From: an uncultured Acetobacteraceae bacterium
Lineage (GTDB): Bacteria > Pseudomonadota > Alphaproteobacteria > Acetobacterales > Acetobacteraceae
NCBI GenBank assembly: GCA_937874445.1
Contig: CALNAL010000340.1
Span: 1-7,225 of the forward strand
DNA: 7,225 nucleotides
Direction: 5' to 3'
How positions within the stretch are numbered: position 1 is the stretch's first letter; each line of letters opens with the position of its first letter. Shown piece by piece: positions 1 to 5,961 of the stretch. A model generated the notes under the pieces. It worked only from the letters and a program-made list of their open reading frames with translations. It did no database searches and was not told the origin of the DNA. A program made the position numbers and the translations under genes.

Positions 1-1
1 C

Positions 2-913
2 GGGGGCGCCCCCCCCCGGGCGCGCGCGCGCATCACGGCCCTGAGCGCGGCCGGCCGCGCCCGCCGCGACGGCGTGCCCCTGACCCAGGCTTCCGAGCCG
101 GTGCGCGCCGGCGCGCTCTATGTCCTGACCCTCCCCCCTCCCGTGCCCGCCACGCCGCGCCCGCAGGAGATCGCGCTGTCGATCCTCTACGAGGACGCCG
201 ACCTGCTGGTGCTCGACAAGCCGGCGGGGCTGGTGGTCCATCCCGCGCCGGGCAACGAGGAGGGCACGCTCGTCAACGCGCTCCTGGCTCATTGCGGCGC
301 GGATCTGCCCGGCATCGGCGGGGAGAAGCGTCCGGGCATCGTCCACCGGCTCGACAAGGACACCTCCGGCGTCATGGTGGTGGCCAAATCCGAACTGGCC
401 CTGGCCGGCCTCTCCGCCGCCTTTGCCCACCGAGATCTCGAACGTGCCTACCTGGCCCTCTGCTGGGGCCTGCCCAATCCCGCCAGCGGCGAGATCGAGG
501 GCGCGATCGGCCGCGACCCGCGCGAGCGCAAGCGCATGGCCATCGTGACCCGCGGCGGCAAGCCGGCCCTGACGCGCTATCGCACCCTCGGGCAGAGCGG
601 CGGCGCGGTGGCGCTGCTGGAGCTGCACCTCGCCACGGGGCGCACCCACCAGATCCGGGTCCACCTCTCCGCGCAGGGGCATCCCCTGGTGGGCGATCCG
701 GTCTATCTGCGGCGCATTCCTGCCGCTGCGCGCACGCTGAACGAGGCCTCCCGCCGGGCCCTGCTCGACTTCCCCCGCCAGGCGCTGCATGCCGCCCGTC
801 TCGGCTTCAAGCATCCGCGAACCGGCGAATTCCTGAGCTTTCACACGGCCCCTCCGGCCGACATGCGGGCCCTGTTGGACGGGCTGGGGCTGGGGCGCCT
901 GTCGGAAACTTAA
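2..913 (+). CDS. rluD: 23S rRNA pseudouridine synthase, RluD-like (5'-truncated)
   Basis: RluA/RluD-family enzyme that isomerises uridine to pseudouridine in 23S rRNA; RluD acts on the helix 69 loop of the large subunit. The catalytic motif HRLDKDTSG is clear, with the nucleophilic Asp codon at 353-355. Other family blocks are LDKPAGLVVHP (about 212-244), GRTHQIRVH (638-664) followed by HPLVGDPVY, and RQALHA near the C-terminus. The frame is open to the left edge. Upstream of a possible GTG at 74, the residues RARITALSAAGR resemble the end of an S4 RNA-binding domain. The real start is therefore outside the window, and the GTG at 74 is not the start. About 300 C-terminal codons are present of a usual length near 320-350. 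The first ten codons are pure G/C and may be misassembled. RluD is favoured over RluC by the ERKRMAIVTRGGKPA block, but exact rRNA targets are inferred. The gene lies upstream of rpoH on the same strand. Confidence 0.9.
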   Translation, partial: GGAPPRARARITALSAAGRARRDGVPLTQASEPVRAGALYVLTLPPPVPATPRPQEIALSILYEDADLLVLDKPAGLVVHPAPGNEEGTLVNALLAHCGADLPGIGGEKRPGIVHRLDKDTSGVMVVAKSELALAGLSAAFAHRDLERAYLALCWGLPNPASGEIEGAIGRDPRERKRMAIVTRGGKPALTRYRTLGQSGGAVALLELHLATGRTHQIRVHLSAQGHPLVGDPVYLRRIPAAARTLNEASRRALLDFPRQALHAARLGFKHPRTGEFLSFHTAPPADMRALLDGLGLGRLSET

Positions 914-922
914 TCCCGACTT
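901..922 (+). terminator. Weak terminator-like hairpin at the rluD end
   Basis: GTCGG (901-905) pairs perfectly with CCGAC (916-920) around a 10-base loop that contains the rluD TAA stop. Only TTCATT follows, so the U tract is poor. It could slow polymerase at the end of rluD or protect the 3' end. It is a short stem that could arise by chance. Confidence 0.25.
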
Positions 923-937
923 CATTGGTCCGCTTTA

Positions 938-966
938 TTGACCATCCCGGGCCAATCCATTATAGA
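938..966 (+). promoter_or_regulatory. Candidate housekeeping sigma promoter for rpoH
   Basis: TTGACC (938-943) and TATAGA (961-966) are separated by exactly 17 bases. This matches the primary sigma factor layout: five of six consensus bases at -35 and four of six at -10. The stretch is visibly more AT-rich than its surroundings. Transcription would start near 972-975, giving rpoH an untranslated leader of about 205 bases. I saw no clear heat-shock-type (CTTG...CCCCAT) promoter here, so autoregulation by RpoH is not supported by eye. Confidence 0.55.
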
Positions 967-972
967 TGCGTC

Positions 973-1179
973 TCAGAGTCGACGTGCGTGGGAAGGTTCG
1001 TGCCGCACGGAACGGTCTGGAAGTCGCCGCCACATCGGGGCGATGACCGGAGCCAGCAAGTTCTTCATCCCTTCCCGCCGGTCTCCTGTTTCGGGATCGG
1101 GCCCCTGCAACCGAACCGCAGTTTGCGCCCCTTACCCGGGCAGGCGAGCGGCTCGATTCGGACGAGAGGAGCGCTTGTC
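973..1179 (+). promoter_or_regulatory. Long rpoH 5' leader with a hairpin
   Basis: This stretch between the predicted transcription start and the rpoH GTG holds no gene I can support. A hairpin at 996-1013 pairs GTTC with GAAC and GTG with CAC around a CCG loop, with one bulged G. CTCCT at 1083-1087 is complementary to the AGGAG of the rpoH ribosome binding site (1167-1171), so a structure that masks translation initiation is possible. Five complementary bases over 80 nucleotides is weak evidence. Temperature control of rpoH translation is known in other proteobacteria, but by a different coding-region structure in E. coli. Confidence 0.35.
1167..1171 (+). promoter_or_regulatory. Ribosome binding site that fixes the rpoH start
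   Basis: AGGAG within GAGAGGAG lies 8 bases upstream of the GTG at 1180, which is ideal spacing. The in-frame ATG at 1201 has no purine-rich motif at a suitable distance. This decides the start in favour of GTG. Confidence 0.7.
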
Positions 1180-2076
1180 GTGGTCTCTGCCGTCAGTTCC
1201 ATGGCCCCCGAGGGAAATCTTTCGCGGTATCTGCAGGAAATCCGCAAATACCCGATGCTGACCCCCGAAGAGGAACTCGAACTTTCGCGCCGCTGGCGCG
1301 ACAATGAAGATATGGAGGCGGCCCACAAGCTTGTCACCTCCCACCTGCGCCTCGTTGCCAAGATCGCCATGGGCTATCGCGGCTACGGCCTGCCGCTCGG
1401 CGAGCTGATCAGCGAGGGCAACGTCGGCATGATGCAGGCGGTCAAGCGGTTCGATCCGGACCGCGGCTTCCGTCTGGCGACCTATGCCATGTGGTGGATC
1501 CGCGCGGCCATCCAGGAATACATCCTGCACTCCTGGTCCCTCGTGAAGATGGGCACCACGGCCGCGCAGAAGAAGCTGTTCTTCAACCTGCGCCGGCTCA
1601 AGGGCCAGATGCAGGCCATCGACGACGGCGACCTCAAGCCCGAGCAGGTGGCACACATCGCCAAGGTGCTCGACGTTCCGGAGCAGGACGTCGTGAACAT
1701 GAACCGCCGCCTTTCGGCCCCCGATCACAGCCTCAACGCCCCGGTGCGCGCCGACAGCGAAGGCGAGTGGCAGGATTGGCTGGTCGACGAGACCGACAAC
1801 CAGGAAGAGTCGATCGGCGACCGCGAGGAGCTGACGGGGCGCCAGGCCCTGCTGGCCAACGCGCTCAAGGGCCTCAACGAGCGGGAACGCCATATCCTCA
1901 TCGAGCGCCGGCTCAAGGACAACCCGACCACCCTGGAGGAGTTGTCCCAGCAGTACAACATTTCCCGCGAGCGCGTGCGTCAGATCGAGGTACGCGCCTT
2001 CGAGAAGCTGCAGAAGTCGATGCATGCCCAGGTGGCCGAACAGCGCCGCCAGGCGCTGGAGCAGCGGGTCGCGTAA
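1180..2076 (+). CDS. rpoH: RNA polymerase heat-shock sigma factor RpoH (sigma 32)
   Basis: Sigma-70 family factor that directs RNA polymerase to heat-shock promoters (chaperones and proteases). From the GTG at 1180 it is 298 residues, normal for alphaproteobacterial RpoH. Region 1.2/2 runs from about residue 14 (LSRYLQEIRKYPMLT) through the region 2 core (LISEGNVGMMQAVKRFDP, then ATYAMWWIRAAIQEYIL, about 77-115). The diagnostic RpoH box QKKLFFNLR is at 130-138 and separates it from RpoD-type factors. Region 4.2 carries the -35-binding helix-turn-helix (TLEELSQQYNISRERVRQIE, 251-270). The GTG start is chosen for its Shine-Dalgarno; starting at the ATG at 1201 would drop seven residues and leave all domains intact. 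Expression probably comes from the promoter at 938-966 through a long leader. The TAA stop directly abuts the stop of the convergent gene. Some alphaproteobacteria carry several rpoH copies; which paralogue this is cannot be told here. Confidence 0.96.
   Translation: MVSAVSSMAPEGNLSRYLQEIRKYPMLTPEEELELSRRWRDNEDMEAAHKLVTSHLRLVAKIAMGYRGYGLPLGELISEGNVGMMQAVKRFDPDRGFRLATYAMWWIRAAIQEYILHSWSLVKMGTTAAQKKLFFNLRRLKGQMQAIDDGDLKPEQVAHIAKVLDVPEQDVVNMNRRLSAPDHSLNAPVRADSEGEWQDWLVDETDNQEESIGDREELTGRQALLANALKGLNERERHILIERRLKDNPTTLEELSQQYNISRERVRQIEVRAFEKLQKSMHAQVAEQRRQALEQRVA
2041..2058 (-). terminator. Hairpin at the end of the minus-strand operon (weak)
   Basis: CAGCGCC (2041-2047) and GGCGCTG (2052-2058) form a perfect 7-base-pair stem with a four-base loop inside the rpoH 3' coding end. 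It lies about 19 bases beyond the stop of the 156-residue gene on the minus strand. Only two T residues follow on that strand, so it is a poor intrinsic terminator, but it could be a pause or 3'-end stabilising element. It may also simply reflect Ala/Arg/Gln codons of RpoH. Confidence 0.3.
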
Positions 2077-2547
2077 TCAGGTTGGGGATGTTTCCTCGGC
2101 AGGGGGAACGCCCCAGTCTTTTTCGTAGCTTGCCCGCTGGCGCCGCAGGCGTGCGATCTGGGTCGCGGCGTTGGCTTCCAGCACGAGGCGGATGACCAGC
2201 GGGGTCAGCTGAGTCGCCAGCCAGGCTCCTGCCTGGGCTAGCCAGCAGGTCAGCAGCAATTGCGGGTCGGAAGCCGCGGCGAGGGCGCTGCCGACCGGCC
2301 CGCCGGAACTCCACAGGCGAAACACCGGCCCGATCGCCGCGGCCGCTCCGGCCAGAAGCGTCGTGCGCCCGCACGGCCGTCCCGGCTCGGCATCCAGAAG
2401 CAGCGCGGCCAAAGCAGGCGCCAGCAGCAGGAGCGCGAGCACTGTCGCCGGCGTGGCCAGGGTGAGCGCTGCGCCGCATGCCAGCCCCTGGATCCAGAGC
2501 CTGGTCCCGGGATTGCGCGTTTGCTTGCGGACGGGCTTCGCGCTCAT
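2077..2547 (-). CDS. Small multi-pass membrane protein, unknown function
   Basis: A 156-residue protein I do not recognise. The N-terminus is basic (K4, R7, K8, R11, R16), which suggests a cytoplasmic start. Hydrophobic segments lie at about 18-52 (long enough for a hairpin of two helices), 62-79 and 96-122. The charged tail (about 128-156, with IARLRRQRASYEKDW) looks cytoplasmic. Its ATG overlaps the TGA of the upstream pseudokinase-like gene in an ATGA (2544-2547), and I see no Shine-Dalgarno before it. Translation is therefore probably coupled to that gene and the two products likely work together. The TGA stop abuts the rpoH TAA. No catalytic motif is visible. A membrane partner or anchor for the kinase-like protein is inference only. 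Confidence 0.75.
   Translation of the reverse strand: MSAKPVRKQTRNPGTRLWIQGLACGAALTLATPATVLALLLLAPALAALLLDAEPGRPCGRTTLLAGAAAAIGPVFRLWSSGGPVGSALAAASDPQLLLTCWLAQAGAWLATQLTPLVIRLVLEANAATQIARLRRQRASYEKDWGVPPAEETSPT
2098..2123 (+). terminator. Intrinsic terminator of rpoH, inside the convergent gene
   Basis: GGGG (2102-2105) pairs with CCCC (2111-2114) around the loop GAACG. The stem extends past an A-A mismatch by C2100-G2116, G2099-U2117 and G2098-C2118. It is followed at once by TTTTT (2119-2123), a rare T run in this GC-rich DNA. It sits 21 bases after the rpoH stop, so it would end rpoH transcription within the 3' coding part of the gene on the other strand. Confidence 0.6.
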
Positions 2548-4586
2548 GAGAGCACCATGGCGACCACGGCCGCGGTCAATGCCATCACGGCCAGGCCGAG
2601 CGTGAGTTCCTGGCCCATCTGGCGGGCGGACTCGGTCCGGCGTGTCTTGCCGGCGGCCAGGGCACGCAAGGTTGCATCGATCCGGTGTGCCGTCTCGATG
2701 GCGGCGCGGTGGCCCTCTTCATCGGCCTTGCGGGCTTCGGGGCTGTCGATCAGGGTGACCATGGCGGGAAGATTGCCGGCGCTGGCCAGGTGCTGGAGGG
2801 CGCGCTCCAGGGCTTCGCGCCGCTGGCGGTTGTGCCAGGTTGCGACCGCCGGAGCGAGCTGCTCGAGCAGCCACCCGGCGAGCCCGGGCAGAGCCATGCC
2901 TTTGCCGCTCTGCTGCAGGTTGGCGAGAGTCTGCAACTGCAGGAGGGACGCCTGGTCGGGCGTGACCTTGCCATCCAGACTGGCAATGTTGGCCGCACTG
3001 CTCTGATCGGCCCGGGCTGCCACAAAGGCGGCGATATCGTGATCCATCGGCAGGGAGCGACGAATCTGGGCATTCGCGGCGGCGGCATCGAGAGCCTGCA
3101 GCAGCTCGGACGTGCGCACGACCGCCTGGCCGCCCAGCAGGGGCGACACGCAGGACAGCAGCGGATTGAGGGCGTAGGCCAGCCGGGGCAGGCCTCCGGC
3201 CCAGCCGCGCTGGCGCATCAACATGCGGCGATGGCGCGCCTCCGACTGCATGACCGTCGGGTCGCTGCGCTCGGGGCGGATCTGCGCCCAATGGCCGGCG
3301 GCCTCGCAATCGACGAGCTCCAGGAGACGTTCGGGAAGGATGGACCCCTTCTCGGGGGCGGCCATGGCATCGGCCAGGGCGGGACCAAGTCCGTCGGGCC
3401 AGAGCGCCACGCCGCGCCAGCACAAGGGCGCCAGCGGGTCGAGCGAGGCCACGGCCCGCATCACCAGCATGCCGTCGGCACGGGCATCATCGACCGGGCC
3501 GTCGAAGGTGCGCAGATGGACGATCTCCGCCATTTTCGCGGCCGCGGCCGAGTCGCCGAGGTTGCGGCGCAGCCAGCGCTCCACGTTGCCGCTGCGCAGC
3601 AGACGCGGGCTGCTCTCGGGGTCCTGCGCAATCGCGAAAGCCAGGGTCCGGGCGTCCCAGACAGTGCTGCCGGACAGCACCAGCGGATGCTGCGCCCGGC
3701 GGGGGGGGCGCGCCGCGACCCGGCGCGCTCGTGCCGCGATCGGGTCCACCAGCAGGGCGGGAGGCGGACGGTGCTCCGGGTCCTCCGCCAGCATGCCGCG
3801 GACCAGGTCGCTGATGACGGGGGGAAGCCGCGCGTTGCCCACCAGCGCGGCGAAGCTGCCAAGCTCGAGCTTGCGGCGCAGGATGTCATCGGGGGCAAGC
3901 CCTTCCAGCGGCATCTTGCCCAGGGCCAGGACCGCCAGCACCACACCGAGGGCATAGACATCGTCGGCGATGCTGCCGTCGCCCCGGCCGGAGCGCAGAC
4001 ACATGGCGCTATAGGCCGGCTCGTAAAGGGCGGGCTGATGGAATGCCGGCGGGGCCGACCAGGCCGAGCCGAGAACCACGGAGCCCGATGCCCCCGCCTG
4101 GAAGAGGTTGTCCAGCCGGATCGCCCGGTGGGTGATGTGGCGCTCCCCCAGGGCTTGCAGCACACCGGCGGCCGGACGGAGCACCCGCTCCAGCAGTTCG
4201 CGCTCGCCCCAGGGATGCAGCTCGGCGGAAAGCGGGGGCCCGGGAGGGGCGGGCGAGATCACGAACCATGCATTTTCGCCGCGCGCACTTCGCGCCGGGC
4301 CGAGCGCCAGGGGCGGGAGCAGGGCGTTGTTGGCCCAATCGCCAAAGGCGCCCAGCACGTTGGCGCGAGGCGGGGCGCTGCGTTCGGACTGCACCGCCAT
4401 CAGCCCCTGATGACCGGAGCGATGGTCGATGACCGCGAAAGCCTGCAACCCCCCGCCGGCTTGCGGCAGGGGGTGCGTCGTATCGACGGCGTAGGCGCCG
4501 GCAATCAGCCCGGGAACGGCCGACTGACCGGAACCGGCCGGGGAGGCGCTGACGGGAACGGGCGAGGTATCGGACTGGGGAGGCAT
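2544..4586 (-). CDS. Membrane-anchored protein kinase-like protein, probable pseudokinase
   Basis: A 680-residue protein with the layout of a Ser/Thr kinase domain in its first 280 residues. A Pro/Ser/Ala-rich N-terminus precedes a glycine-rich stretch (GGG at 44-46). The VAIK-like position reads AVQ (64-66), lacking the ATP-binding Lys. The catalytic loop reads HRAIRLDN (153-160): the catalytic Asp is Ala and the Lys is Arg, but Asn160 is kept. The DFG position reads LGS (172-174). Later landmarks survive: YEPAYSAM (188-195), DDVYALGVVL (208-217) and the C-lobe Arg in EDPEHRP (268-274). Residues about 300-655 are helical and unrecognised. A hydrophobic tail (about 661-680) suggests C-terminal membrane anchoring. 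The ATG at 4586 is the first usable start after an in-frame TGA at 4643-4641, but its Shine-Dalgarno is weak. It is downstream of purA and overlaps the next gene by four bases. The kinase fold is fairly sure, lack of catalysis is likely, and the role is unknown. Confidence 0.8.
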   Translation of the reverse strand: MPPQSDTSPVPVSASPAGSGQSAVPGLIAGAYAVDTTHPLPQAGGGLQAFAVIDHRSGHQGLMAVQSERSAPPRANVLGAFGDWANNALLPPLALGPARSARGENAWFVISPAPPGPPLSAELHPWGERELLERVLRPAAGVLQALGERHITHRAIRLDNLFQAGASGSVVLGSAWSAPPAFHQPALYEPAYSAMCLRSGRGDGSIADDVYALGVVLAVLALGKMPLEGLAPDDILRRKLELGSFAALVGNARLPPVISDLVRGMLAEDPEHRPPPALLVDPIAARARRVAARPPRRAQHPLVLSGSTVWDARTLAFAIAQDPESSPRLLRSGNVERWLRRNLGDSAAAAKMAEIVHLRTFDGPVDDARADGMLVMRAVASLDPLAPLCWRGVALWPDGLGPALADAMAAPEKGSILPERLLELVDCEAAGHWAQIRPERSDPTVMQSEARHRRMLMRQRGWAGGLPRLAYALNPLLSCVSPLLGGQAVVRTSELLQALDAAAANAQIRRSLPMDHDIAAFVAARADQSSAANIASLDGKVTPDQASLLQLQTLANLQQSGKGMALPGLAGWLLEQLAPAVATWHNRQRREALERALQHLASAGNLPAMVTLIDSPEARKADEEGHRAAIETAHRIDATLRALAAGKTRRTESARQMGQELTLGLAVMALTAAVVAMVLS

Positions 4587-4669
4587 GGAACCGTACGGAA
4601 ATGACGCACGGGAGTGTGCCTCCCAAGCCTTACTGGAATCTCAACATCCAGCGCCCGTTTGGAATACGT
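4587..4669 (-). other. Gap between purA and the pseudokinase gene, with two inverted repeats
   Basis: These 83 bases contain two small perfect stems: CTGGA (4633-4637) with TCCAG (4647-4651), 9-base loop; and GGGAG (4610-4614) with CTCCC (4620-4624), 5-base loop. Neither is followed by a T run on the minus strand, so neither is a convincing intrinsic terminator. I found no good -35/-10 pair reading toward the pseudokinase gene. Co-transcription with purA, with a processing or attenuation point here, is as plausible as a separate promoter. Confidence 0.4.
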
Positions 4670-5959
4670 TCAGTCTTCGAAGGGATCGCGCACCAGGATG
4701 GTGTCGTCGCGCTCGGGGCTGGTGGACAGCAGGGTCACCGGCGCCTCGATCAGCTCCTCGATGCGGCGGACGTATTTCACGGCGGCGGCCGGAAGATCGG
4801 CCCAGCTCTTGGCCCCGCGGGTGCTTTCCGACCAGCCTTCAAGGGTCTCGAAGATCGGCTCGGCCGCGGCCTGGGCGCGCAGGCCGGCGGGCAGGCGACG
4901 GAAGGTCTCGCCGTGGATGCGATAGCCCACGCCGACCTTGATCTCCTTCATGCCGTCGAGCACGTCGAGCTTGGTCAGCGCCAGGCCCTGGATGCCGCCG
5001 ACCTTGACCGCCTGGCGGACCAGCGTGGCGTCGAACCAGCCGCAGCGGCGGCGCCGGCCGGTGACGGTGCCGAACTCGTGGCCGCGATCGCCCAGGCCGA
5101 GGCCGACCTCGTCGTGCAGTTCGGTGGGGAACGGACCGGAGCCGACCCGCGTGCAGTACGCCTTGGCGATGCCAAGCACGAAATTCACCCCCGAAATGCC
5201 CATCCCCGAGCCGGCCGAGGCGGTGGCCGCCACGGTGTTGGAGGAGGTGACGAAGGGGTAGGTGCCGTGGTCGACGTCGAGCATGACGGCCTGGGCGCCC
5301 TCGAAGAGGATGCGCTTGCCGGCCTTGCGGGCGGAGTCGAGGCGCTCCCAGACCGGCTCGGCGAAGGGCAGGATCTTCGGGGCCAAGGCCAGCAGCTTGT
5401 CCAGCAGCTCCCGCTTCTCGAAGGTGGGGGCGCCGAGGCCGCGCAGCAGGGTGTTGTGGTGGAGCAGCAGCTCGTCGAGCTTGTCCGAGAGGGTCTCGGG
5501 CTCGGCGAGGTCGCAGACGCGGATGGCCCGGCGCGCCACCTTGTCCTCGTAGGCCGGGCCGATGCCACGGCCGGTGGTGCCGATCTTGCGGTCACCCCGG
5601 GCGCCCTCGCGGGCGCGGTCGAGCGCGCCGTGCAGGGGCAGAATCAGGGGGGCGTTCTCGGCGATGCGCAGGGTTTCGGGGCCGACGGAAAGGCCCTGGG
5701 CGCGGACCTTCTCGATCTCGGCGAGCAGGGCGTCGGGGTCGATCACCACGCCGTTGCCGATGATGCCCAGCTTGCCGCGGACCAGGCCCGAGGGCAGCAG
5801 CGAGAGCTTGTAGGTCTGTCCGCCCACCACCAGCGTATGGCCGGCGTTGTGGCCACCCTGGAAGCGCACGACGATGTCGGCCCGGCTCGCGAGCCAGTCC
5901 ACCACCTTGCCCTTGCCTTCATCGCCCCACTGGGCGCCGATCACGGCAACATTGGCCAT
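4670..5959 (-). CDS. purA: Adenylosuccinate synthetase
   Basis: Catalyses GTP-dependent ligation of IMP and aspartate to adenylosuccinate, the first committed step from IMP to AMP, in the cytoplasm. Full length at 429 residues, the usual bacterial size. The N-terminal GAQWGDEGKGK (8-18) holds the catalytic Asp13. GGHNAGHT (35-42) holds His41. GTTGRGIGPAYEDK (127-140) is the IMP-binding block. TRVGSGPFPTE (270-280), TGRRRRCGWFD (300-310) and LTKLDVLDG (328-336) cover the nucleotide and aspartate sites. All key residues are present, so it should be active. The ATG at 5959 starts the conserved N-terminus directly. GGAG at 5974-5971 lies 11 bases upstream, inside the end of hisZ, whose stop is only 2 bases away, so the two genes are almost certainly one operon. 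Confidence 0.98.
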   Translation of the reverse strand: MANVAVIGAQWGDEGKGKVVDWLASRADIVVRFQGGHNAGHTLVVGGQTYKLSLLPSGLVRGKLGIIGNGVVIDPDALLAEIEKVRAQGLSVGPETLRIAENAPLILPLHGALDRAREGARGDRKIGTTGRGIGPAYEDKVARRAIRVCDLAEPETLSDKLDELLLHHNTLLRGLGAPTFEKRELLDKLLALAPKILPFAEPVWERLDSARKAGKRILFEGAQAVMLDVDHGTYPFVTSSNTVAATASAGSGMGISGVNFVLGIAKAYCTRVGSGPFPTELHDEVGLGLGDRGHEFGTVTGRRRRCGWFDATLVRQAVKVGGIQGLALTKLDVLDGMKEIKVGVGYRIHGETFRRLPAGLRAQAAAEPIFETLEGWSESTRGAKSWADLPAAAVKYVRRIEELIEAPVTLLSTSPERDDTILVRDPFED

Positions 5960-5961
5960 CG

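Noticed and set aside
300..308. PurA TGRRRRCGW (protein residues 300-308) as an unusual active-site change from the common TGRPRRCGW
   Set aside because: This position varies among alphaproteobacterial PurA proteins (Lys or Arg as well as Pro), and the catalytic residues are intact. The coordinates given are protein residues.
1009..1033. GGAAC at 1009-1013 as the -35 of a general-stress (EcfG-type) promoter
   Set aside because: No GTT-type -10 is present at the required 16-17 base spacing.
292..1179. Upstream extension of the rpoH frame as a fusion protein
   Set aside because: The frame merely stays open through rluD and the gap. It encodes Arg/Pro/Gly-rich shadow sequence, and the Shine-Dalgarno at 1167-1171 marks the true start.
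1132..2025. Minus-strand open frame of 297 codons opposite rpoH
   Set aside because: RpoH is certain on the plus strand. The antisense peptide has no recognisable motif and its frame spans the rpoH start region.
2685..4604. Plus-strand open frame of 639 codons opposite the kinase-like gene
   Set aside because: High-GC DNA leaves long open frames antisense to real genes. The translation shows no family motifs, whereas the minus strand shows kinase landmarks and a tight overlap with its neighbour.
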